The notes under the pieces were generated by a model. That model had not been told where the DNA came from. It searched no databases and saw only the letters and a program-made list of their open reading frames with translations. From contig JAZKFR010000144.1 in the NCBI GenBank assembly GCA_040386295.1, forward strand, positions 1-39,858: 39,858 bases of DNA, written 5' to 3'. This DNA is from JAZKFR01 sp040386295 (GTDB lineage Bacteria > Pseudomonadota > Gammaproteobacteria > Burkholderiales > Rhodocyclaceae). Positions 33,880-39,858 of the stretch are shown here, in pieces; the stretch's first letter is position 1; each line of letters opens with the position of its first letter. Made by a program: the position numbers and the translations under genes.

Positions 33880-34980
33880 CTAACGAACAATTTTCACGGC
33901 GTCCGGCATCACAGTTTCTAGCGCATCAAGACGCATCATTTGCAGGTAATTTGGCATCACACTAGCTGTCGTTGCCAAGCCTTTTTTTATCGCCCAGCGC
34001 GATTGATCTTCAAGCGATAGCAAAAGCGCCTGATCAAGTGAAACAACGAAATCCTCTGGATCAAAAAAACGACTCATCAAAGTATCGTCAAGCTGCAAAA
34101 AAGTACCGATCAAGCGACGTGCCGACGAAGGCTGGTCACGTATCGCTTTGCTGGCGTCGATCAAAGCAGTGAGCACAGCTTTGATCGCAGGCCGATTGCG
34201 CGCAAAGTAAGAAGGTTTAACCAACAGTAGCAAACGCATGGCATAAACATCGTCACCATAAAACACCTTGAGTTGCTTGCCCATTGCCATTTGCAGCTGT
34301 CCAAGAACTGGCTGTCTGACAACGGCGGCTGCTATCTGCTTCGCCTTAAAGGCATCGAGCAAGCTGCCGAGCTCTGGCAAGGTTTGGTTCTCTATACGCT
34401 TGACTCGTATTTCATCTAAGCCATGAATTTGCAAAAAAGAATCTAGGAAATAATGCGCCTGCGGCTCACTGCGCAAACTGATTTCTTTCCCCTGCAAATC
34501 ACGCGGATCCTCAAGTCCAGAAGTGACTAAAGCCAAAGTGCGACGCGCCTGTGCAAGCGAGGCCAGTATCAACACATCGTGGCCAGCCAATTTGGAAAGT
34601 ACGAAATCGGTATCTGTAACTAAGGCAAAATCCGCCTTATCGTCAAGCAGAGCCTGCAAGGCATCACGACTCAGCGCCGTAGGCTGCATCGCAAGGTGCA
34701 CACCCGAGGTTGCAAAAAAGGCTTTTTGCTTTGCCAGAATAGGCAAAGCGCTATTGATTTCGGAGGGAAAAGCGAGACTGGCTCGCAGCGCAGGGACGGC
34801 CACAACACGCGCCGAAAAGGCGAACCAAGCCCCAAAAAATGCTGCTAGAACTAAAAAGAAGCAGAACAGCTGCCGCTTTGAATAGTCAGAGCATTTCCAG
34901 GTCATGACTTGAGCAGCGCTTTTGATTTCAGCTGTACCGGTCTTGATCATAGCGAACTCTTTTGATGGGTTGACGTCCAT
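33880..34980 (-). CDS. NMT1/SsuA-like periplasmic binding protein with membrane anchor
   Basis: A 366-aa protein of the NMT1/THI5-type substrate-binding fold. A basic N-terminal segment is followed by one hydrophobic helix (about residues 36-58, FCFFLVLAAFFGAWFAFSA) with no clear cleavage site or lipobox, so it is probably anchored in the inner membrane facing the periplasm. The fold is suggested by INSALPILAKQKAFFATSGVHL, then ALLDDKADFALVTDTDFVLSK, DLQGKEISLRSEPQAHYFLD and the later VVRQPVLGQLQ. No transporter permease or ATPase gene is nearby. The gene sits 97 nt upstream of the hybrid kinase on the same strand, so it more likely presents a ligand to that kinase. Alternative starts are at 34950 and 34905. 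The ligand is unknown; related proteins bind small sulfonates, nitrate or pyrimidine precursors. Confidence 0.75.
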   Translation of the reverse strand: MDVNPSKEFAMIKTGTAEIKSAAQVMTWKCSDYSKRQLFCFFLVLAAFFGAWFAFSARVVAVPALRASLAFPSEINSALPILAKQKAFFATSGVHLAMQPTALSRDALQALLDDKADFALVTDTDFVLSKLAGHDVLILASLAQARRTLALVTSGLEDPRDLQGKEISLRSEPQAHYFLDSFLQIHGLDEIRVKRIENQTLPELGSLLDAFKAKQIAAAVVRQPVLGQLQMAMGKQLKVFYGDDVYAMRLLLLVKPSYFARNRPAIKAVLTALIDASKAIRDQPSSARRLIGTFLQLDDTLMSRFFDPEDFVVSLDQALLLSLEDQSRWAIKKGLATTASVMPNYLQMMRLDALETVMPDAVKIVR

Positions 34981-35067
34981 TAAAAATCAGTTCCTTACAA
35001 CCAAAACAAAAAAACAACTAGAGCGAAGCAGTGCGCCCAAAATGCGCCTGAACATCAGCAGAGAAGG

Positions 35068-35451
35068 TCACACTTCCATGCCCGACCCAGTCGTACCAAG
35101 CGCTTTTTTCACCCAGGATCCTAGCTCTGGGGAGGCAGACACTACAGCCTTTAGAACCCGGCCAGCACTTGACTCATCCAACGGCGGCCGTTTGCGCCAA
35201 ACCGTTGGCAAGCCCTGAAGCGCACCCCATCGACCCAACACAGGCAAATGTGACACGTAAGAAGGTGGCTCGTGCTGAGTTCGTAATGAAGCAGACGCTA
35301 ATTTAGAATACGTCGGGAAGGAACCGGGGGGGCACACTAAAGCGGAGCCGCCCAATTGAATCGACTGTTTTTCCCCGATGTTTGTTTCCCGAGGAGCACC
35401 GCCTTCAACATTGAATAGCGGTGGTATGTGCTGTGAGATTCTGAAACTCAT
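35068..35451 (-). CDS. Unrecognised 127-aa protein
   Basis: I do not recognise this protein. It reads MSFRISQHIPPLFNVEGG and ends LGTTGSGMEV; it has no membrane helix, one Cys, and is rich in Pro, Ser, Gly and Leu. What supports it as a gene is a strong ribosome-binding site (AAGGAAGG at 35462-35455, three bases before the ATG) and its place between the patatin gene and the binding-protein gene on the same strand. A longer form from 35472 would include the ribosome-binding site and is unlikely. It could be a small partner of the downstream signalling genes, a remnant, or a chance ORF. Confidence 0.5.
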   Translation of the reverse strand: MSFRISQHIPPLFNVEGGAPRETNIGEKQSIQLGGSALVCPPGSFPTYSKLASASLRTQHEPPSYVSHLPVLGRWGALQGLPTVWRKRPPLDESSAGRVLKAVVSASPELGSWVKKALGTTGSGMEV

Positions 35452-35523
35452 TTTCCTTCCTTTTGACACCACAAGTATTCTAAATCGGAAAATACCCTAG
35501 CTTTGTACGCAAAGTAGGCGCTG

Positions 35524-35548
35524 AAAATTTGTATCGAACACAAATTTT
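35524..35548. terminator. Hairpin after the patatin gene, possible weak terminator
   Basis: AAAATTTGT-ATCGAAC-ACAAATTTT is a perfect 9-bp stem with a 7-nt loop, 29 nt after the patatin-like stop. The stem is AT-rich and the minus-strand tail lacks a clear U-tract. It could end the patatin transcript weakly or be a regulatory site for the 127-aa ORF. A second small stem, CTTTG/CAAAG, lies at about 35557-35572. Confidence 0.35.
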
Positions 35549-35577
35549 TATTCACTTTGGCCACGCAAAGATTGTGA

Positions 35578-36489
35578 TTACATTTTGGCAGCTTTGCGCA
35601 GAACTTCTTTAATCTGCGGAATCATCGCCATCGCAGCTCGCTCACCTTCAAGAATCGAATCGTGCCGCGCGATAAAGTCCGTGGATGAAATATGCCCCAC
35701 AGCCGGACGAATCACTACATCTGCTTCTTTGAGTTCATGCTGAACCAAGCTTCTGCCCATAATCGTCACCGTTTGTAATAACACATCGAGTGTACTACGC
35801 AGTGCTTTACTCTCTGGCTGCGCAGAAATATCAACAGCAATAACGACATCACTTCCCATCTGCCGCGCTGCGCGTACGGGCACCACGCTACTCAAGCCAC
35901 CATCAACGTATTCATGGCGTTGGATTTGCACAGGCTGAAAAATACCTGGCACAGTCGATGAGGCACGCACCGCCATACCTGTGTTTCCCGTTCTGAAAGC
36001 AACGCTTTCGCCGTTATTCAAATCGGTTGCCACAGCGGCAAAAGGCTTGGCCAAGCCCTCCAAGGGACGCTGTCCAACCATCTCATTAACCCAGTTTTGC
36101 AAGGCGTCACCTTTTAGAACACCTCGGTCTGGAAAAGACCAATCACTAATTTTTGCCTGATCTAGACCATGCGCCAACTTTTGCAAAGCAAAACCACTAT
36201 TACCCGCCGCATAAAGTGCCCCGACGACTGAACCAGCACTTGTACCCACAATGATGTCAGGGAAAATACCTTGGCTTTCAAGTGCTTTAATCACACCGAT
36301 GTGCGCAAATCCGCGCGCCGCGCCGCCCCCGAGTGCCAAGCCAATTTTCACGACTCTAACTGGCGAGGCAACATTCTTTGTCGATGCTACCCCACTCGTA
36401 CCAAGGGTCGAATCAAGAGCGCAGCCATTTAAACCAAAAAGCAAAAACAACAATGCAACAAAACATCCGAGTAAGCGCGCACGCAGCAT
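35578..36489 (-). CDS. Patatin-like phospholipase, lipoprotein
   Basis: A lipid acyl hydrolase of the patatin/RssA family, about 303 aa. The N-terminus is a lipoprotein signal (LLFLLFGLNGC) with the lipidated Cys at residue 23, so it should be membrane-tethered on the outer side of the inner membrane. The oxyanion motif is LALGGGAARGFAHIG, the nucleophile is Ser84 in GTSAG, and the dyad Asp is in YVDGGLSS at about 196. The ATG at 36489 gives a standard signal peptide; a GTG at 36516 adds nine residues. Substrate is likely membrane phospholipid or lysophospholipid. It is divergent from the PAS kinase gene across about 400 nt. Confidence 0.9.
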   Translation of the reverse strand: MLRARLLGCFVALLFLLFGLNGCALDSTLGTSGVASTKNVASPVRVVKIGLALGGGAARGFAHIGVIKALESQGIFPDIIVGTSAGSVVGALYAAGNSGFALQKLAHGLDQAKISDWSFPDRGVLKGDALQNWVNEMVGQRPLEGLAKPFAAVATDLNNGESVAFRTGNTGMAVRASSTVPGIFQPVQIQRHEYVDGGLSSVVPVRAARQMGSDVVIAVDISAQPESKALRSTLDVLLQTVTIMGRSLVQHELKEADVVIRPAVGHISSTDFIARHDSILEGERAAMAMIPQIKEVLRKAAKM

Positions 36490-36544
36490 AACGACGATCA
36501 AGCAAAGAAATTTCACAACAACGTAAGCTCAGACAAACTAGGCT

Positions 36545-36578
36545 TATAGCAAAACGGAGCGAGCGATGCCGTGCTATA
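36545..36578. repeat. Inverted repeat in the patatin/PAS-kinase intergenic region
   Basis: TATAGC (36545-36550) pairs with GCTATA (36573-36578) and ACGG (36554-36557) with CCGT (36569-36572), separated by a 3-nt bulge. It lies in the 406-nt divergent region between the two start codons and may be a control site for either gene. Confidence 0.35.
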
Positions 36579-36765
36579 AAAAGGGGGTGCTCAGGAAGAG
36601 AAGCTTGGCGGCGTAAAGAAATGATCAAGAAAAGTAATCAAGCGATCGCCAAGCCAAAAAATAGATACTCCCGAATTCACCACCATTAAGCTTGCTTAGC
36701 CACCTCGCGTAGTATAGCGTTTACCTGATGGACTGACGAATCGAGTTCAAGAAGGCAAGTCAAGC

Positions 36766-36784
36766 AGTAGCTGCCTGCGCTACT
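36766..36784. repeat. Second inverted repeat upstream of the PAS-kinase gene
   Basis: AGTAGC-TGCCTGC-GCTACT is a perfect 6-bp stem with a 7-nt loop about 110 nt before the kinase start. It is either a regulator site or a leader hairpin. No clear sigma70 promoter was found in this region by eye. Confidence 0.35.
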
Positions 36785-36895
36785 TCCTTCACTCAAAATA
36801 TAACAGTCTCTGTTTGGAGATGCGGTTAGCGATACTTAAAGCAATCATGTAAGAAAGAGCACAAAAAGCAGGGCACAACACAAAAAGGTGGCTTG

Positions 36896-38479
36896 ATGAA
36901 TATCACGTTCGCGATGTGCGCAACATTCTTTTTTCTGTCCGTACTGTGCCTTTATTCGCTCGTCATCGCGCGTCGTAAGACAAAAGAAATTGCTATGTTG
37001 CGTACTCTGATGCTGCGCGACTGGTCATTACAAGAGCAATTCATTGACAACGCGCCTCATGGTGTTCTGCTGGCGGATCAAGACGGCAAGATAACCCTAG
37101 TCAATAACGAATTGAATCGTTTGTTTGGCTACTCCAGCCAAGAACTCATCGGCCAAAACATCGAGATTCTGGTTCCACTCGAACAGCGAACAAAGCACAT
37201 AAAAGATCGTCATCACTACATCCGTAACGATGCCAGCGCCAGAAAAATGGCGCCCAATCGAGTACTTCAAGGTCGTCATCGCGACGGCCATTTGATTCCC
37301 GTTGAAGTCACGCTTGCCCCCATCGTCTCCAAGGGAGAAACAACCGTTATTGCCAGAGTTTCCGACATCAGTGAACGCATTCTGGCGCAACGAATTATTG
37401 AGCATCAAGTTGAACGTTTTTCGATCGCTTCTGACGCCGCTGGCATCGGTTTCTGGGATCTTGACCTCAACTCGCAGACCCTGCAATGGGACGAGTGGAT
37501 GTATAGGTTATACGCCCTACCCAAGAAACCTGGCGATCAACCCTATGATTTATGGGCAAAAAGCGTACACCCGGATGATCTTAATCGTGTCGAACAAGAA
37601 CTCGATGAAGCAATCAACGGCATCAAAGCATTTGACACTGAATTTCGCATCATTCATCCCTCTGGCGTTATCCGAAACATCAAAGCAATAGCTCGTTTGA
37701 CACGTGATACTGCAAGTCGTCCGTGCAAGATGTTCGGAATCAATATCGACATAACAGAACAAAAAAATATCGAACACTTACAAGCTCAGTTGATCAGTGA
37801 CCTCACTCGCATCAACGACGAATTAAACAATTTCACCTACATCGCATCACACGATCTCAAATCCCCCCTGCGCGGCATCGACCAGCTAGCTAGCTGGATC
37901 ACCGAAGATTTGAGCGATGTATTGCACGAAGATACGCAACACCACTTGCGTTTGATGCGTAGCCGAATTAAGCGCATGGAAATGTTATTAGACGATTTGC
38001 TCGCCTATTCGCGTATCGGTCGCTCGCACGGCGATCTCGTTATGGTTAACACCCGTGAGTTAGTGCAAGGCGTATTCGATTTGGTCGCGATCCATAAACC
38101 AATCAGCCTACACATGTCAGCTGATATGCCTATTCTGCGCACCCAAAAAGCCCCTCTAGAGCTTGTTTTCCGTAACCTGATCGACAACGCGGTCAAGCAT
38201 CACGACAAAGCGCAAGGCATGATCAGCGTTTCTGCTCTGCCGGTCGACAACGGGTTTGAATTTTTGGTCACTGACGACGGCGCCGGTATACCCTTAGAGC
38301 ACCAAAAACGTGTGTTCTCTATTTTTCAGACATTAAAACCGCGTGACGAAAAAGAAGGTAGTGGCATTGGCTTAGCCCTGGTCAAAAAAGCAGTCGAATC
38401 TAGAGGGGGAAATGTCACTTTGGTATCTGACGGAAAATCTGGCTGTACATTCCGATTCACCTGGCTGACCAAGGAATAA
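36896..38479 (+). CDS. PAS-PAS sensor histidine kinase
   Basis: A 527-aa histidine kinase. One hydrophobic helix (residues 4-25) anchors it, with no periplasmic domain of note. Residues 45-160 form a PAS domain (LLADQDGKITLVNNELNRLFGYSSQELIG, read in parts) and 172-292 a second PAS with PAC tail (GIGFWDLDLNSQTLQWDE, ending MFGINIDITEQK). The phosphorylated His319 is in TYIASHDLKSPLRGI, the form found in phytochrome-type kinases. The ATPase has NLIDNAVKH, DDGAGIP and GSGIGLALVKK. The ATG at 36896 is used; the codon before it is a TTG in frame. AAGGTGG lies upstream. It is followed after 11 nt by a single-domain response regulator, its likely partner. The signal is unknown; no GAF or PHY chromophore domain is present. 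Confidence 0.93.
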   Translation: MNITFAMCATFFFLSVLCLYSLVIARRKTKEIAMLRTLMLRDWSLQEQFIDNAPHGVLLADQDGKITLVNNELNRLFGYSSQELIGQNIEILVPLEQRTKHIKDRHHYIRNDASARKMAPNRVLQGRHRDGHLIPVEVTLAPIVSKGETTVIARVSDISERILAQRIIEHQVERFSIASDAAGIGFWDLDLNSQTLQWDEWMYRLYALPKKPGDQPYDLWAKSVHPDDLNRVEQELDEAINGIKAFDTEFRIIHPSGVIRNIKAIARLTRDTASRPCKMFGINIDITEQKNIEHLQAQLISDLTRINDELNNFTYIASHDLKSPLRGIDQLASWITEDLSDVLHEDTQHHLRLMRSRIKRMEMLLDDLLAYSRIGRSHGDLVMVNTRELVQGVFDLVAIHKPISLHMSADMPILRTQKAPLELVFRNLIDNAVKHHDKAQGMISVSALPVDNGFEFLVTDDGAGIPLEHQKRVFSIFQTLKPRDEKEGSGIGLALVKKAVESRGGNVTLVSDGKSGCTFRFTWLTKE

Positions 38480-38490
38480 AAGGAGATAGC

Positions 38491-38928
38491 ATGCCCTACA
38501 CAAAGCCTTATAGAGAAGTCACCATTTTGCTGGTGGACGATGACGACGTCGATGCAATGGGCGTACAACGCGCACTGACCAAACTAAAAATTGTTAATCC
38601 GATTATACGTGCGCACGACGGGGTCGAAGGTCTGGCGCTGCTACGCGATGCACAAGCAGTTCCGCGTCCTTGTATTATTTTGCTTGATCTTAATATGCCG
38701 CGTATGAGTGGCTTAGAAATGCTCGCTGTACTGCGTAGCGATCCGACCCTATCGAGCGAGGTGGTATTTGTGTTAACCACCTCAAAAATTGACGAAGACA
38801 AGGTTGCTGCCTACCAAAATCATGTCGCCGGGTATATCGTCAAAAGTCAAGTTGGTAATGGTTTTCTGCGTATTGTAGAAATGCTAGATCATTATTGGCG
38901 CGTGGTTGAGCTCCCCGTGCAGTCTTGA
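38491..38928 (+). CDS. Single-domain response regulator (Rcp1-like)
   Basis: A stand-alone receiver domain of 145 aa, similar in layout to Rcp1, the partner of phytochrome-type kinases. The acidic pocket is in LLVDDDDVDA, the phosphorylation site is Asp66 in ILLDLNMPRMSG, the switch threonine is in VFVLTTS and the lysine in GYIVKS. AAGGAGA precedes the ATG. It has no output domain, so it probably passes phosphate on or acts by protein contact, possibly toward the next gene. It lies 9 nt before the following REC-GGDEF gene. Confidence 0.95.
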   Translation: MPYTKPYREVTILLVDDDDVDAMGVQRALTKLKIVNPIIRAHDGVEGLALLRDAQAVPRPCIILLDLNMPRMSGLEMLAVLRSDPTLSSEVVFVLTTSKIDEDKVAAYQNHVAGYIVKSQVGNGFLRIVEMLDHYWRVVELPVQS

Positions 38929-38937
38929 GGATTGCAC

Positions 38938-39858
38938 GTGAATATGCCCCTGCGTTTGCTGTTGATAGACGACGACGAACTGGATCGTCGAGCCGTGACA
39001 CGTGCCTTGTATCAAACATTAGGCGATTGCCATATTGTTCAAGCAGACACTGCCACCAAAGGCTTAATACTGGCCGGCGCGCAACAGTTCGATGCGATTC
39101 TGCTTGACTATCGCCTGCCCGACCAAGATGGCCTGGATGTCTTACGTATTCTACGCAGCGGCACTTTTGAAGGGGTATCAGTCATCATGCTCAGTCGGCA
39201 GGAAGACGAAACCTTAGCAGAACAATGCCTAGAAGCCGGCGCCCAAGATTTTTTGCTGAAAGACGAAGTAAATGGTCGTCGCTTGTCGCGTGCCGTACGT
39301 CAAGCCAGACAACGCTACCAAATCGAAACCGAGCTGAGAAATAGCCGCGAAAAATTACGCCAACTATCAGAACATGATCCCCTAACCGGTCTGATCAATC
39401 GCCGTGGCTTTGAACGCGCTCTTGAACAAGCCGTCGCGCAAGTAAGACGTAACCACGACAGCCTCGCCCTGCTCTTACTAGACTTAGATGACTTTAAGAG
39501 TGTCAATGACACCTTGGGGCACGACGCAGGGGACATGCTATTGGTCGAAATTGCCGTGCGCTTAAGTTCTGCTGTCCGCGATAGCGACCTACTCTGCCGA
39601 CTCGGCGGCGATGAATTCGTCATCCTAATGACCGATTTTAGAGAAGGTATGCAAGCTGCGCTTCTGGCAACACGCATCCAGGCCGCTCTAGATGAGCCAA
39701 TCCGAGTCGGTGAGTCAGATCAGCTCGTCACCACCAGTATCGGCATCGCTGTTCTCGATACCTGCGCTGATAATGCGGTTGATTTGTTTAAATTTGCTGA
39801 TGTAGCGATGTACCACGCAAAACAAGATGGACGTAATCAGACGCGTTTCTTCTCGTCT
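38938..39858 (+). CDS. REC-GGDEF protein, 3' end cut off by window edge
   Basis: A response regulator with a diguanylate cyclase domain; 307 codons are present and the frame is open at the edge. Residues 1-120 are a receiver (LLLIDDDELDRR, Asp57 in ILLDYRLPDQDG, FLLKDE with the lysine). A coiled segment about 122-142 leads to a GGDEF domain with DPLTGLINRRGF, LLDLDDFKSVND and GGDEF at 223-227. RDSD at 214-217 is an intact RxxD inhibitory site. The text near the edge, DVAMYHAKQDGRNQTRF, is where GGDEF domains end, so an EAL domain may follow outside the window. The start is GTG 38938, with TTGAGGA upstream; ATG 38944 is an alternative. It forms an operon with the two genes before it. Confidence 0.92.
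   Translation, partial: MNMPLRLLLIDDDELDRRAVTRALYQTLGDCHIVQADTATKGLILAGAQQFDAILLDYRLPDQDGLDVLRILRSGTFEGVSVIMLSRQEDETLAEQCLEAGAQDFLLKDEVNGRRLSRAVRQARQRYQIETELRNSREKLRQLSEHDPLTGLINRRGFERALEQAVAQVRRNHDSLALLLLDLDDFKSVNDTLGHDAGDMLLVEIAVRLSSAVRDSDLLCRLGGDEFVILMTDFREGMQAALLATRIQAALDEPIRVGESDQLVTTSIGIAVLDTCADNAVDLFKFADVAMYHAKQDGRNQTRFFSS

Noticed and set aside
35524..35548. Confident factor-independent terminator
   Set aside because: The stem is AT-rich and lacks a proper U-tract on the minus strand, so it is listed only as a weak candidate.
36896..38479. Bacteriophytochrome
   Set aside because: The HisKA and the Rcp1-like partner resemble phytochrome systems, but there is no GAF or PHY domain and no chromophore cysteine region, only two PAS domains.
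1..39858. CRISPR arrays, insertion sequences, prophage or integrase genes
   Set aside because: No regularly spaced repeats, transposase or integrase motifs were found on either strand.

Overview
The window looks like a chromosomal segment of a beta-proteobacterium, probably Burkholderiales and possibly Oxalobacteraceae-like. The evidence is the tpiA-secG-tRNA-Leu-nuoA-N block, the tandem cphA'/cphA pair, a type IB GTP cyclohydrolase (FolE2) and moderate GC content. The genus is a guess. I saw no insertion sequence, integrase, CRISPR array, rRNA or phage gene. Three 10-N runs (13536-13545, 15993-16002, 21444-21453), all inside nuo genes, are placeholder gaps that break nuoK and nuoG in any naive translation.

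Left part (1-8105): folE2 (cut by the window edge) lies behind a secreted or membrane-anchored glutathione peroxidase. Divergent from these is a MerR-type regulator with a B12-binding domain carrying the CarH/LitR signatures W-x9-EH and ExHxxG, so a cobalamin-based light sensor is likely. The short shared intergenic region carries two inverted 14-mers, one in front of each gene. A short-chain dehydrogenase follows. Convergent to it are the two permeases and the fused double ATPase of a Yej/Dpp-type peptide importer, without a substrate-binding protein.

Centre (8249-24402): all 14 genes of respiratory complex I (nuoA-N), read leftward and tightly packed. Upstream are tRNA-Leu(GAG), secG and tpiA, with a clear sigma70 promoter before tpiA. 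The spacers around the tRNA hold interlocked inverted repeats.

Right-centre (24516-36489): a full-length cyanophycin synthetase CphA and a CphA' paralogue whose Mur-ligase-like domain lacks its C-terminal lobe, i.e. a nitrogen/carbon storage polymer system. Upstream on the same strand is a signalling set: a membrane-anchored NMT1-like binding protein, a 1067-aa hybrid histidine kinase (HAMP, HisKA, HATPase, two REC, HPt) and a REC-GGDEF diguanylate cyclase overlapping the kinase. This resembles a TorT/TorS-type ligand relay ending in c-di-GMP. Further upstream are an unrecognised 127-aa ORF with a strong ribosome-binding site and a patatin-like lipoprotein.

Right end (36896-39858), read rightward: a PAS-PAS histidine kinase, an Rcp1-type single-domain response regulator and a REC-GGDEF protein cut by the window edge. 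Two separate phosphorelay-to-c-di-GMP modules therefore sit back to back around the patatin gene.
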